From positions 21,356,609 through 21,420,608 of the forward strand of contig CM041084.1 in assembly GCA_023079485.1 (NCBI GenBank): a stretch of DNA of 64,000 nucleotides, written 5' to 3'. The notes beneath the pieces were generated by a model that worked only from the letters and a program-made list of their open reading frames with translations, searched no databases and was not told the DNA's origin. Below, piece after piece: positions 1 to 12,720 of the stretch. A program made the translations under genes and the position numbers. Origin of the DNA: Archilochus colubris (taxonomy: Eukaryota; Chordata; Aves; Apodiformes; Trochilidae). Each line of letters begins with the position of its first letter. Positions within the stretch are counted from its first letter, which is position 1.

Positions 1-598
1 GTTTAGTTGCTGTACGTAGTTTCTTAGTTTTAGAGTAAAATTTACTGGGACTGAAAGAATGGTTATAACTACAATGGTTCTAAACTTAAAACTTAGTTCT
101 TCTGTATCTCAATGAGGTGCTCAAAATTTAGGTAGTAAGATCTAGGTCTTATATTTTTTGGTATTTCAGTTACATTTGACCATTTTTTTTTGTTCTAATG
201 AGTCTTTATGAATCCTTTGGGTTTCAGATTAATGAGAGAGAAACAGATTCTGTTCAAAAGTGGTGTTCCTGTGGTTAGCAGTGTATATACTGTGGTACAG
301 AGATAGCAAATGCTTAGCAAACTGGGTGAGAAGTAGACATCATTGTATAGCGACTGAAATAAAAATCCCATTTTAGGACATTTAAAAAAAATCTTAAGGG
401 CATGATTATTAGTGTCTGGTTTTGACATGTATAACATAATTTTATATTATGTCAATAGCTATATTTTTTTAAAGTCCTGTGTTGCATGGCAATGTGCCGT
501 GTCCATTTTCATAGTTTACAAATTGCCCTTTTTGAAAAGAAAAAATAAACACAGTCCATAATACCCAGTCGTGCTCAAATTCCTTTTTCTTTTTGCAG
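1..598 (+). other. DBF4: DBF4 intron 1 (3' part)
   Basis: AT-rich intronic sequence upstream of exon 2. No exon-1-like coding segment is seen, so the promoter and start codon lie to the left of the window. Confidence 0.8.
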
Positions 599-777
599 CA
601 GATGGAATGCAAGCAAAAACAGAAAAAGTAAGATCTTCTATGAAGAATGTGAGAAAAGATTCCGGAAAACCAGAGAAACTTAAATATAAGCCACTAACTG
701 GGAAGGTGTTTTACCTTGATATTCCATCAAATGTGATCTCTGAAAAAATAGGAAAGGACCTCAGAGAGCTAGGAGGG
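599..777 (+). CDS. DBF4: DBF4 exon 2
   Basis: The acceptor is a T-rich tract ending TTTTTGCAG and the donor is GTAAGT. The exon opens with the last two bases of a codon split by intron 1 and ends in phase 0 after two Gly codons. It encodes a basic linker (DGMQAKTEKVRSSMKN) followed by the first strand of the BRCT-like region (GKVFYLDIPSNVISEKIG). Confidence 0.95.
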
Positions 778-3700
778 GTAAGTTAATGAGCAGAGGTCTC
801 TCCAAAACTAAAAGAAAATCCGTGCATGTGTAATGCCTTTTCCAAGTTCTTTGCGGCTGCATTTTAATACCTGTATTTTATACATGACAGGATGTTACTT
901 TTTTATGGTGCTATAATGCTTTTTATGAACAATTAGCTTATCAACATTGTTTGTGTTTTGTTATTTGCTAGAGGCTGCTTTACTAATTGTAACAAAAATG
1001 CTTCTTATAAAGGTTGGTTTTCAGTTGATTATTCATTTGCTTAAAAGATTATCTGAATTTACTAAGTTTCATTGTTTGAAGTGTTTTTTTTTATGCTGCC
1101 TCTGAATACTTTGCCATGTTTGCATGTTACAACTTAAATTGTTCAGCTGAACCTGAAAAAGATAAGATGAAGTTTTTTGTATGCTTACTAGAAGTCAGTA
1201 ACTTCAGTAAGCACTTTCTACGTGGGGTAGGTTAATGAGTAATTTTAAATACACTTATTTAATAATAAATTTTGTAAGCATCCTAATAGCTTTTTTTTCC
1301 TAATTCTTGCTTCTGCATTGAAGGAACACATTGACAGAAGCAAGTGCAGGGTATCATAGTAACATAACATACAAGCAATGCAATTATTTAGTCCACTTTA
1401 AAGTTGAGTATTTTGAATTAATATACAGGAATCTTGACAGTTAAAGTATTAAACACCTTTTAACCACCTTAAAAGCAAAAGGACTCTGCTTAAATTGCAA
1501 GCTATTCTGAATGTTCCTTTGGTAATACTACTTTGACCTCAGAGGAGTGATGTGCGGTTTTAAGAAACAGGCACTTGTGAATCAAGGTGCTGTCTGAAAT
1601 TATAGTAGAGGCAAGGAATAGCAATTCTTGGTTTTCACATTAAATGGATCTTTAGATCTAGCATTAAAGAAGTGCATTCTCTCTTTTGTCTTTCCTTTTA
1701 AAACAGAATTTTAGGAGTTTATATGTGAAAGCTAAGGCTGCAAATCAAGGACTAAAAAGGGAATTTTTCTGTTCTGGAGGAATATATGCCTAAATCTGAG
1801 GTGCCCCTTGCCCTCAGGATCAACTCCCACATGTGTTTTGTTTTCACTTGTGTTGAGTGCACTCATAAGTACCTCTGAATATTTCTGTAAAAAGTACACA
1901 GCACTTTTATTTGTCACCTTTCATGAAAGTACTTGATGTAAAATTGTCACTGATTATTGTCCTGAAATAATAACATGCTTTATATGTTTATATTTAGAGA
2001 GTGGAGAGTTTTCTTAGTAAAGATATCACCTACCTGGTGTCTAATAAAAAGGAGGCAAAATTTACAACAACTCTTGGTCAGATTTCTCCCGTTCCTAGCC
2101 CAGAATCTGCACATAATGGAGGAAACGGTTCACCTCATCCTAGCAACAGAAAAGATCGACATGATGGAAGTTCATTTAAGATAGCAGATACAGTAAGTTT
2201 CTTAGTAATAATGCTGTGAATAAGGTACAAGATGTGCTCTTACAGTTTTTCTCCTATTTGGTTTAAAAAAATTGGCAGCAGTTCCTTTGGTGAATAAGGT
2301 TGTTGGGTTTTTAGGTTTTTTTTTTAACAAGTCAGACATACTTTTATACTAGTTCAGGCTAACTTTCGAGACTTTACTAATGCTAATTAAGCAAAGTTTC
2401 AGAACCGAATTTAAAAAAGGAGACTTTTCTGCAGATAATCAAACTGTGCTAAAATCTGTTCTAATATAGTATGCCAGACTTATAATTAAACATTGGCATT
2501 GTTAGGTTTGACAGCGGTATCAATATGGATAGGCTTGTGATGGCATCCAGTGGTTCCTGTGTCTCTTCAGCAGCACAGCCTATTAATATGACTGCTGTGG
2601 TGTTGTTAATGCAGCTATCAACAGAAGCAGTCGTTGATAGTAGTTTGAGGAAATAAAATTGAACATTATGAATACTAAGATTTTTTTGAGTTCTTTCTTA
2701 GAGGATTACATTAATTGCAGCAGTTAGCATCTGAATTTGTATAGGTTTATCTGAAGTTTCTTACATGGACAAGTCTTGCATCCTTTCCAAATAAAGCTGG
2801 AAGCAATTAGCTGTTTTATATATGTGGCATTTACTCAGAAGCATGATGGTGAGCCAGTCTGTGGGCTGGTCTTTGCATTGCATAGATGAGATCACCTTAT
2901 ATTGCAAATAACCTGGATAAGTAAAAGCATACTCTTTATGACTAAACAGCATACAGCACAAACAGAGATGTACCTACCAGTGCTACAAAAGATGGCGATA
3001 AGGTGGAGGCTTATGTTAATGACTGTCATCTTAATATCTTAATATATGGCACAAGTCCAGATTATGAAACCTCATCCTTTGTTGTGTACCACTGGCTGCT
3101 TATTGCCACTGTCTGTGTTGTTCAGCACTGATGGGGCTTCAGCCATGCAATCACCTGTTTTGGCTGAACAATATTACTTGTTGGGTGGTTTCTTTCTTTC
3201 CCCCAGTTGATACATCAACTTTAACCTTGTAGGGAAGATGGAAATTAACAAAAAATAGTGGTACAGTGAACAAGGGAAACTATCATACTAAAATACGTAT
3301 TTGTTAGCAACAATATAAACTTTTTTTTTTCTTTAATTAGTTGTAGCTGGCTACAAATGTGTTTCTGTTTTAATACAGGTACGTATGAGTAGAGGAAAAT
3401 CCTTAGTTGAAAAAGCAATCAAAGAGCAGGTAAGCCAAGTAATCAATGAATTTGTGCTTGAGAAACTTAGGCTTTGCTCTACTAGAAAACAAGCAGTAGT
3501 GAGAGTCATCTTAGTGGTCACTCAGGCAGAAGTTGAGGGAGTGCCCTAAGTAAAACTGTCAGATTGTGCTTTCTGGGTACTTGCTGTGGGACTGAAAATC
3601 TTTGTAGTCTTACAACCAGTATTATAAGTTATCAGGATTGCTAATAGAGCTAGCTTTTGAGGTGCTTGTGGAGCTAAAGTAAATGTGCACTTTCTTCAAA

Positions 3701-6700
3701 ACTTACTATAAAACGTGACTATTGATAGATAATAGTTTTGGCTTTAAGAAGAGTGAAATAGAGTCTTTAGGTGGGGAAGTGCTGTGACAGGAAGAGGGAA
3801 AAGTCAGCTGAGGAGATGGGTAGTCCTTGCATCTGCACTTTGATTTCAGCTTTCATATTACATTTTGTAATAGATTTGTAATTATTTTCACAATTTACTG
3901 TATAGTGCTTAAAATTATTAATATAATTTGTTGTTTGCAGGACTTAATCCCCTCTGGTAGTATCCTATCAAATGCTTTGAGTTGGGGGGTGAAGATACTT
4001 CATGTTGATGGTAAGTATTTTACTTTGATGAAGCCTAACTTGAACTTGCAACACTAATTTAAGTATGCATTTCTTGATTTCAGAATATTAAAAATGACAG
4101 ATTACTTCTAACAATAAAAACCCCTTAGCTGAGTATAATTACCCCTCTTTTTGTCAGATGTCAAGAATTACATTGAGCAAAAGAAAAAGGAGCTCTACCT
4201 AATCAACAGAGCGGGCAGTTCTTTGAAAGATGTGGTAAGTGACTTTTTGCTGTTTGTGAAAATGCCATTTTTTTCATTAACTGAGAAAACACAGATGTAC
4301 TAAATACTATGTACTGTAAAGCTTACAGATTTTAGTAGTCTTGCGCATGTTCAGTTTTCCACAGACCAGTATGTCTTCTGAATTTATTTTAAAACCATCT
4401 TTGAAAAACAGAAAATATTAGCTACGCATTTCTGAATAATTAAAAAAAGATTCCATAGTGGCATTTATCAAGTACATTGTCAACCTTTGCTCTTTCAAAG
4501 GATAACTAAGAATCAGAAGTACTGAACTGTCAAAAAAAAATTGTAGCATGTATCTCATATGTAGATTTTGGTTAAGTTGCCTTGTATAATTTTCCCTATG
4601 ACACAGTGACTCTTTCCTTTTGATGGACCATTTTAAAGAATCAGAATTGAGTTTCCTGAAGAAGCTATCTCTAAGGAATCTGTCAGTAGCTCAAATCTGC
4701 ATCTTTTCCTTCCTAGTCTTTTGAGAAACTATCATAAAGCATCTTTGAGCTGTTCTGCCAATAATATCCAGTTGGCGTGTGAAAATCATGATTTCTCCAG
4801 ATTTTAGTGTATGATACAGTGAGACATTGAACATACTTTAGCTGCTTGTGGGCTCCATTTGCAGTTGCTATGTAATTTAAATTAAAATCATGAAGTTACA
4901 CAATTATCTAGACAGGGGTCTGTGATAAGTGATGTAAACATATGATATAATGTAGTTATGTTTTGAAATGCAGTATTGACTAATAATTTGGGCCACATGA
5001 AATCTTCTGATAAATCATCAGTTTATCAGTGTTTATGGATAGCAGGGTGGGTGTTTTGTTTTCTTTTTTTTCTTTTTGCAAGTAGTATAAAGTACAAGCT
5101 TGCATCTTTACCAGAGTCAGTTACAGCTGACAGCTGATGCTTGAATACGGATTTTACTCTTTTAAAGACAACATGCTCCTTTAAATCTTCATTGCTAAAA
5201 AGAAATCTCCCCAAAAGCAACCTGTATAAATTCTTTCAAGTGACAAGAATTGTTATCACTGGAGAAAATTGATATCTCTGTTGCTATCTGCACTTTCAGT
5301 GGCATTTTACAGCTTGTAGTTAATTAACATTTATAAAGTGTTGTGAAAAGGTTATCTGTAGTGAAAAATCAACTCTTAACCATGGGAAGGTCTTGTGGGG
5401 GAGGAAAGAGAATACATTTACCTATGTTTTAGGTTGGTGGGTTTTTTTCTTTGTTTTTGTTTTGTTTTGGGTTTTTTTTGGGGGGGGGGAAGTAAATTAA
5501 AATTTCTCAAGGAAAGCACTTTTTAAAATTCATTTTTAGTGTAGAAATAAATATTTATTTGTAAAACATGTCAGCATACTTCTGAAGTACTAGTGAGCTT
5601 GGTTTCCTGTAAAATTCATCATGACGGTTAGTGGAGTCATGATTCACACAAAAAGACCCTCATAAACCTAAAGTTAGTTACAGCTAAATCTTTAATAAAA
5701 TGCAGAATAATATTGAGAGGTATTTTATACTTTTTCTTTTTTTCAATAGGGAAAACAAGTTACTGCTTCAAGGTCAAAAAGTAAGTATTTCAATATTAGG
5801 AAGAGCTTTTTGGTTTGCCTGACATTCTGAATGCTTAAATGGATTACATGAGAATTTTACTAAAGTGTGCTGCTGTATTCTAATTTGCCTGTCTAAGAAA
5901 TGGAAGTCAAGTGTTTATCACATGCAAACACTTACATAATAAGTTCTAAAAGAGTATCTGCTTATTAATTCAGCTAGTAGAATAACTTGCTGAATGAAGA
6001 AAAGCATTTCCCTCTTAATTTCCTGTTCTCCCCTTGAACAGGTAAACTGAAAAATCCATGTGTCAAGGTGGAAGATAGAAGTCGGTAAGTGTTTTCTTCC
6101 TGCATTCAGTAATGTGCTTCTGAAGCTGAATAATTCAGAAACATGTAGTATGCCTTGAGGAAGTGCCCTTCTGATCTCAATTTCCTTTGAATTCCTGAAT
6201 TCATATCTTAGGCACACTGTCCTCTTACAGTAAGATACAAAATTTTTGTCTCTGCACGCTCTAGCTAGGTTTCTGTGTTTAGCCACTGTGCAAGATTGAG
6301 CAGCTAGTAGTCTAGTAAGGAATATTTGCACTAGGTAATGAGAGTGGAACCTTAATGTGTAGCTCCAGTTTGTAGACCAATGGAGTAGATTCTTTGGAGT
6401 ACTTTCTGCAAAGTGCTATGTGAATGAAAAGGAAACCTGAAAGCTTTGAATCGTGATATCTGATCTTAGATCTAAATCCTGTATCCCAAAAGGCCAGTAA
6501 AACTTTGTATACTAAATTCCAGTCCAGAGTATGAACTTGGTAACATTCATCTGCGAGAGACTGTGTAGATATGAGGAAATGGATATGTTATGTGTTGAAA
6601 TTGTCCATTGAAATTAGGTTTAATTTTCTGTTCAATCATTAATTTTTAAAAAGAAAAAGCCCCTCTTAATCTAATCAACATCCACAGTAGCATGAAATCT

Positions 6701-9700
6701 GCTATTTTCAGCCTTTAGAATTTTCATACCTATCTGGTCTTTTAATTGATCAGGTGTGGTTGTGTAAGAAAATGAAGTTTGCCAGTTGAGATAACAGTGA
6801 ATCATTTAAAAGGTGCAGTTCTACACATTGTGTTTTGCACATTTGTATTTTAACTAGCTTCTGCTTTATCGTGATGTTTATAAGCTCCAAATTCTTTGAT
6901 TTGATTTTTTGACACTTCTCTAAACCTGGTCTTACACTGAGTTGGTATAATAGGTATGAGGAGTGTGAGAATAGTGGGGAGAATTTGACAAACACAGTTG
7001 TAAGTGAAAGAAATTCATATATAAACTTATGTGAATTTGACTGTTGAATGGAGCTGTGTACCAAACACTAGAAACACTTTTAAATGTTTATGTAACAAAC
7101 AATTAAAAAAAATGTTTAATTGCTTATGCAAATATTAGTAGCAGTTCAGAAGCAGAATGAAATTGCCCTATCATGTAGACTTGCTCTTTTTCTTCTGCCT
7201 GGGTAGCTTAGTAGAGAAAAACAGTGATACTGAGCTCTGTCATTAGCCAGTTAGGCAAATGAATTTTTGCCTTGTTTTCAAGATTTTTAATATATTCAGA
7301 GTAAAAGTACAGTTGCTAGCTTTGGTATCTTTCAAGTTGCAATGCTGTACAGGAAAATTATTTTTCTGGAAAAACGTTTTTGTATTTCTAATGGAGAATT
7401 GACTAGATTTTTTTCGAAAAGGAAGAAAATGGTAAAATGGAAAAGAATTGAGTGCAGTGGATATTGGGAACTGCTATAGCTACTTCTCTAGGAACGCAGA
7501 TGCGCCATCATTGAAATTGTTCTTGATTTAATTGGTTACCCAATCCTTGACAACAAACAGCTGTGAAAGCCATACCCTGGGGAATGCATATGCCAGGGAC
7601 GAAAACTCAAGGCAGATCTGTTTTGAGAAAGTATCAAGTTTGTAGGAAGGAATGACTTATTCTAGGATATTTCTCTGTCTAGGATGCTGTGTATAAGTAA
7701 AAGAGAGACTTTTCCAAGGTTTTTGAGCTGATTTTAAGTTGTGATATAAACTCCTTTTTTCAATTCTGATGGTTCTAATGAACTTGTTTTCTGTCTTATT
7801 ACAGCCGCTACCGACCATTTTATCTGCACTTCCCCAGTTTTCCAGTTCTGAATTACTGTGTTCCAAAACCATATAGTCCATTTGAGGTGGATAAGAAACA
7901 TTCTTCTGTTCAGAAACAAACTCAGCCTAAGCAAAGGTTTGTTAAAAACTTGTTATTGCTGTCTGAGTAGAGAATTCTCTAAAATAATTCTGAAGTAATT
8001 GTTTTCTAAAATACTTTTTCTGCTTCTAATTGTGTGATATTTGATACTAATAGTTATGTCTCAGCTGATGTATTTGCTCCACTGTAACTGTTGGTGTCTG
8101 TCTGTCTGTGCCCTCTTTTTCCTATCTTTAGTCCTTTTTTTGGACATACAGATGCATACATCCAAAAATGCGTCCTTCTCGTCAACCTAAGATATTTTTT
8201 TCCTTTCTGCCACTGGTTTCTTCTTTGTCCTCATCTTGGATGCCATCTAGTAAGTATCTTACAGGAGATGGATTTCTTAAGACTTTTGATACTTGTTGGT
8301 GTAATGCTAAAGTAAGCAGCTGCTCATGGGGCAAATAAATGTTAATAACAGTTGCAGTAAGTGGTATGTGCTAAATTGTGGCATTTAGGCTGTATTGAGC
8401 ACTCCAGATGCAGTTAGGACTTTTGCTAAGTCAATTTTATGATTTGAAACTACTTAGCAGTCTTAATTACCTGGGTTTTTTTGTGACTCAGGCTTATTTT
8501 GAATGTCTTCTGCCTAGCATATCTGGAATATTAGTGGTTCTTTCATTGACTTCTAAAATTGATTCATATGAGAGACTGAAAATATTTAGGTGAAAGGTAG
8601 CTCTATTATATGTAGAACTTTCTATATCTAGAACTTTCTGTATCTAGCAACTTGCTGCTTTTCTGTCCTTGGCATCTAAGACTTATTTAGGTTTGATACT
8701 TCTTTTCTTTATCAAAGAAAACCGAGTTAAGCTTCTCAAATGTTGAGACTCTGTGCAGACCTCATCATATTGCTGGAGATTTTCAGCTGATGTTGCCATG
8801 ATGAATTTTTTATTATGTTTTTAATTGCAATGAGTGTAGCAGTATGAAAGGGCAAAGCAGCAATAATTAGCAGTACCTCTTGAAATAATCAGATGATTTC
8901 AGATGTATTTAGAGTGGAGTAGAAAGGCCTGTTCTTTTTAAAGCATTAAAAAAGGTATTATCTCCACATATGTGGATAAAGGAGGCAAGACCTGCAGACG
9001 TTATTATTCAATCATCAGATGAGAAATGCTGCAGCTTATATCCTGTTTTACTGGTTCTTTGATTTTTACAGCTCTGAAGAGACATGGTGACAAGGGTAGT
9101 GTAATAGTAACAGCACACAGTTAAATGGAACCTATCTTGTGGAACCCAGCAAATGCTGGGGCAGGTGTTACTGCTTCAGACTTGCTGGTTGAAAATGATT
9201 TTTGAAAGCAGTGTAAGCTTGCTTTCTGAGCAATACATTGCTATGCTTTGTAAGTTAGAGATTTTTCAGGGCAGGTTTTTTGATTTGAAGTCCTGATCTT
9301 ACATCTATGCAGATACTTGGTCAAGTCTTTCAGAAAGATATTTGACTAGACAGGGACTTGGCACTATTTCTCTGAAATAAAAGTTTGAAGTAGAGCTTGA
9401 TGGGTTTGCTGTACTGCTAGCAGATCATCCTTAGGTGCTTTAATAGCAAATTGCTCTGTGAAGATCATGGAGCAACTGTTGAAGACACCTTGAACTTGTA
9501 ATCTCCAGGAAGAACTTAGATAATTTCTTATGTTTCGCCTAAAAAAAAAGGACAAAATAGTATTTGGTAGTGTTTATTCTGAGTCAGTGATAGTAGTACA
9601 TCTGTACTAACATGAATGTTTTGTGCTTTACCTAGAGTTCCACTGGGACTGCCTGTCTAGTTGCAGTAAATTTTTTTCTTAAATTAATGCATAATTTTTC

Positions 9701-12700
9701 TCTTTAAGTTTCCCAAGTGTTGACTAACAATGATAACAATAGTTCTAGGAGAACTAAATATTTTTTGTTTACTTGGGTTTTTTTGCTGTTTTGGGGGGGT
9801 TTGTTTTGTTCTGTTTTTAATTAAAAGACCAGGAATAAAAGGCAAGTATAGAGCTCAGCTCCATACTTGAGAATCATTAATATATCTTTTGTATTAACAG
9901 AAACAAAATAAATAGTGACAAGGACCATGAAACTCCTCTCCATCTTCCTCAGAAAGACAAAAAAAAGCGAGGATATTGTGAATGTTGTGGGAAGAAATAC
10001 GAAGATCTTCAAACAGTATGTGAAATGCCAAGGATATGCTTTGATACAGTCATATATCTCAAGTGTTATATCAACAATGGTTTCTATTTGCTAGTTTTAA
10101 TGTATTTTTTATCTTAAAGGATTTTCTGAATACATCTTCGAAAAAGCAGCAAGTGGGTATTTTTTCTTATATAGGTTTTAAGTCTTGATTTCTGCCTCTG
10201 TGTGGAATATCTGAAGGCATAGCTCATGTCTTGGAGACACTGGTAATAAATCAGTGATAATTTAGTTACTGCTCTACAGCATACTGTTAATGTGTATATT
10301 TTCATACATAGTATTAAATTTCTTCTTTTTTTTTAATTCCAGCATCTTGAAAGTGAACAGCACCAAAAGTTTGCTCGAAGCTCCCAGTATCAAGTGATTG
10401 ATGATATAATCTCTAAGTTTGTTTATGAGTTTGTCGAATACGAAGATGATGCAAAAGAAATAAAAAGGTAATTTGTATGTTCTAAATTTTAAAGACCCTG
10501 TGAGTTAAGACATACTTAGTTGTGAAATTCTTAATCTAGTACAAGATAAATTAATATTTTTCAGTCTGATGTAAATTTACTGAAATTTGCAATATGGTTG
10601 TACCTGACAAATCAGTTTTAGAAACCTTAAACATAAGAGTTGAAACTCTTTATGAATATAAAAATCATAAGAGTTGAAGATGGCATCATAGGAAAATAAA
10701 ACTGACACTAATTGCCAGAAGTTGTTCTTTATGTCCTTGAGCTTCAGAAAAGCAACATTTGCTGTACTAAAATACTATGGACTGAAGGACAGCAATATTT
10801 GGACAACCTGCTCTAAAAACTTTCTGACCTGCAAATAATATTTTCCTCCCTCAGTATGATTTCTTTACCAGTAAAAAAAAAAATAAATCCTTGTCTAATC
10901 TAGATCTTTGCATCTTTGTCTTTTTCTCCTCTCTCCTGCCTGTGCTGCACAGAGAAAGCAGATTTTCCTTTTCTTGATAGTTCAAAAGCTTAAATGATAG
11001 AGGGACTTGTTTTCTATCTTGGACATAGGCACCAGTGTCTTAATTACTTGGAACAGTAACTCAGTTCAGGATTGGCCTGATTTGTTTGCAAATGAGTCAT
11101 GAGATAAGGAATAACTTGTCTCATTTATTTAAAAAATGTATTTAAAAATATATTCTTAGTGAAATCAAAGGGAATGCAAACTACTGATAGACTAGTAAAG
11201 GTGAGCCTTTACTCTTTTTGTGATTTAAAAATACTCTAGAGTGGCTAGGTTTGAAATACTATGTCAAGAAAAGCATGTATAATTATGCTGATTTTTCATG
11301 TATGTATCATAGAATATTTGTAAGTATTTATAACTGCATTATATTCATTAGCTTCTTTTTTTTAATACCACTGTGAATTGATATATACTGAAATACAAGA
11401 CTGCTTTCTTTGGGAATTTTTAAAACAATTTTCCAAGTGGTAGAAATAAATCAGAAAACATCAAAACTAAATGTAAGGCACTTCATTCCTGTAGAAGGTA
11501 GGGTGTTGCTACCTTAAAAGTATCTTTTGTTTGAAAGTAAAACCAAGAATTGCTTGGTCAGTTTCACTACTTTTCTAGAATCAGTTGGATATGGAGTTAT
11601 GTTACCCATGTCTCTTTCAAAAGTGTTTGTTAACCATTTAAAACAATTTCATTGCAGGACAAAATGTAGTACAGGATGTTTTTCTCCTATTACTGGAACC
11701 GTAACTAGACCAGATGAGCTGAAAGAGCGACTGAAAAAGCAGCGCCTTTCATTGAAAAGTTACTCATGGAAGGATACAGCAATGCAGGCCCTCAAACTGG
11801 ATCGCCAGCCTGCAGAAATACAACCAAATTGTGTACCAGTACCTACCACTGTTTCTGGATCTGTCTGTTCAGTTTTTTATTGTCATCTGTCACAACCTTC
11901 AGAGCTAAAAAGTAAGTTAAGAAATAATGATGAAAATATTAAAACTGATTGCTTCTGTGCTGCAAACTTAAGAGAGACTGTTGTATCATCAATTTTCATA
12001 CAACCACCCCCTCAGAAAGATGACAAAGCATACATGGAGAACTTGTCTCGGGTTTATGAGCCATTTTTTAATGAAGTACTGGAGCCAGAAGTAAATAAAA
12101 AGAACTCAAAGTGTTTTCGGGAAGGCATGTGTACTTTATATTCTCATACTCAAGTTACAGATTTTAGTGAAAAGGACAAAAACCTATCACAGCCCAAACG
12201 AAAATTAAATAATGCAGTAGTTCTACCAGCAAAGTGTTTGAAAAAAACAGATTCCAATCCTACGTTTGTCAAGAAACATCGTGATTTATGTGATAATCAT
12301 CAACAGATGCAGCACAATGTATTTCTGGAGGCTGAAGTATCTGATACTGCTATAAACAAAGAACTTAATGAATCAGCTGCCAGCACTGCACATAGTTCAC
12401 CATCTGGAAAGCTGCGCAGAAAAGTGAAGCTTTACTTGGGAAAAAATAAAAGAGAAAGTGGGAAACAGAACACGGAGTTGTGCGTAAAATACTCGCACGG
12501 ACTGTCTGTTCCTGAAGAGAAGAGGAGTTCTTGTAGTTCACCAGTGCAGGCCCTGCTGGAATTATTTCAGACAAGTGAGATAAACTCAGAATTTGGAGGT
12601 TTTTCAGGTTACAGTGAGAACAAAGGTTCAACTAGCATAAAAGATATATGGGAAGGGCAGAATAAAAATTTGTGGTCATTATTTTCCTCTTCATCCTCAA

Positions 12701-12720
12701 CCCCATTTGTTGGATTTTAA
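599..12720 (+). CDS. DBF4: DBF4, CDC7 kinase regulatory subunit (exons 2-12; exon 1 off window)
   Basis: DBF4 binds and activates the CDC7 kinase in the nucleus. The complex (DDK) phosphorylates MCM helicase subunits to start DNA replication. The coding sequence is joined from 599-777, 1998-2192, 3379-3429, 3941-4010, 4158-4234, 5750-5780, 6042-6084, 7805-7936, 9901-10015, 10343-10467 and 11658-12720. Every junction is GT-AG, phases agree throughout, and the frame gives 692 complete codons after a split first codon. The human protein is 674 aa. Recognisable parts in order are the BRCT-like motif N (GKVFYLDIP, then FLSKDITYLVSNKKEAKF), motif M (RPFYLHFPSFPVLNY), the motif C zinc finger (C-x2-C-x9-H-x5-H) and a conserved tail (SSPVQALLELFQTSE; final FVGF). 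Most donors are the exact consensus GTAAGT. No frameshift or premature stop was seen. The start codon and first ~15 residues are outside the window. Identity is secure from family knowledge and read directly. Confidence 0.97.
1998..2192 (+). CDS. DBF4: DBF4 exon 3
   Basis: Exactly 65 codons, phase 0 at both ends, flanked by TATTTAG and GTAAGT. It encodes the core of motif N (FLSKDITYLVSNKKEAKF) and the conserved ISPVPSPESA linker, ending at the ADT that precedes exon 4. Confidence 0.96.
3379..3429 (+). CDS. DBF4: DBF4 exon 4 (51 bp)
   Basis: A 17-codon exon encoding VRMSRGKSLVEKAIKEQ, matching the human VCLSRGKLLVEKAIKDH segment. The acceptor AATACAG is followed immediately by GTACGT, which itself resembles a donor; the true donor is GTAAGC. 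Confidence 0.94.
3941..4010 (+). CDS. DBF4: DBF4 exon 5
   Basis: Encodes DLIPSGSILSNALSWGVKIL and then HVD, the conserved Trp-containing end of the BRCT-like fold. The acceptor is TTGTTTGCAG and the donor GTAAGT. The exon ends after the first base of a codon completed in exon 6, only 147 bp downstream. Confidence 0.96.
4158..4234 (+). CDS. DBF4: DBF4 exon 6
   Basis: Encodes DVKNYIEQKKKELYLINRAG and then SSLKDV, matching the human IRYYIEQKKKELYL block just after the BRCT-like fold. The acceptor is TTTTTGTCAG and the donor GTAAGT; the exon ends in phase 0. Confidence 0.95.
5750..5780 (+). CDS. DBF4: DBF4 exon 7 (31 bp micro-exon)
   Basis: A 31-bp exon encoding GKQVTASRSK plus the first base of a Ser codon, corresponding to the human GGKRVGSGAQK linker. 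The acceptor TTTTTCAATAG sits on a strong pyrimidine tract and the donor is GTAAGT. It is required for frame: skipping it shifts exon 8. Confidence 0.88.
6042..6084 (+). CDS. DBF4: DBF4 exon 8 (43 bp micro-exon)
   Basis: Encodes KLKNPCVKVEDRS, matching the human RLKKPFVKVEDMS just before motif M. The acceptor is CCCCTTGAACAG and the donor GTAAGT. It begins with GTAAAC, which is donor-like. It ends with two bases of an Arg codon completed by exon 9. Confidence 0.92.
7805..7936 (+). CDS. DBF4: DBF4 exon 9 (motif M)
   Basis: Encodes motif M, part of the CDC7-binding surface: RRYRPFYLHFPSFPVLNY followed by PKPYSPFEVDKK, aligned to human LYRPFYLQL and PCSPFDVDK. The acceptor is GTCTTATTACAG and the donor GTTTGT, the weakest donor in the gene. 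The sequence after FEVD drifts from human, as expected for this linker. Confidence 0.95.
9901..10015 (+). CDS. DBF4: DBF4 exon 10 (zinc finger, first half)
   Basis: Ends with KKKRGYCECCGKKYEDLQT, giving the two Cys ligands of the C-x2-C-x9-H-x5-H zinc finger (motif C). The finger is interrupted by intron 10 directly before its first His, at the same place as in human. The acceptor is GTATTAACAG and the donor GTATGT. Confidence 0.96.
10343..10467 (+). CDS. DBF4: DBF4 exon 11 (zinc finger, second half)
   Basis: Opens with HLESEQHQKFA, supplying both His ligands of motif C, then SSQYQVIDDIISKFVYEFVE, the acidic-hydrophobic helix that follows the finger. Motif C packs on CDC7 and is the best conserved part of the protein. 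The acceptor is TTTAATTCCAG and the donor GTAATT. Confidence 0.96.
11658..12720 (+). CDS. DBF4: DBF4 exon 12 (terminal coding exon)
   Basis: A 1,063-bp last exon encoding the long, mostly disordered C-terminal half. The acceptor is TTTCATTGCAG. Conserved islands are CSTGCFSPITGTV at the start, LRRKVKLYLGKNKRES, SSPVQALLELFQTSE and the C-terminal IKDIWE...FVGF followed by TAA. The rest diverges strongly from human, as is usual for this region. The frame happens to stay open upstream of the acceptor for 43 codons, but the splice site and homology fix the exon start. Confidence 0.96.

Larger units (their letters stand above)
778..11657 (+). other. DBF4: DBF4 introns 2-11
   Basis: Ten introns separate the exons listed: 778-1997, 2193-3378, 3430-3940, 4011-4157, 4235-5749, 5781-6041, 6085-7804, 7937-9900, 10016-10342 and 10468-11657. 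They are AT-rich with several T/G homopolymer stretches (5440-5490 with a G10 run; 9770-9820). No interspersed repeat, RNA gene or extra coding exon was recognised in them. Confidence 0.8.

Noticed and set aside
5918..6331. 137-codon minus-strand ORF over DBF4 exon 8
   Set aside because: It is a chance frame opposite a real exon and intron, with no recognisable protein.
11527..11657. In-frame extension of the last DBF4 exon upstream of 11658
   Set aside because: It is intronic: TTTCATTGCAG lies at the boundary and homology to DBF4 begins exactly after it.
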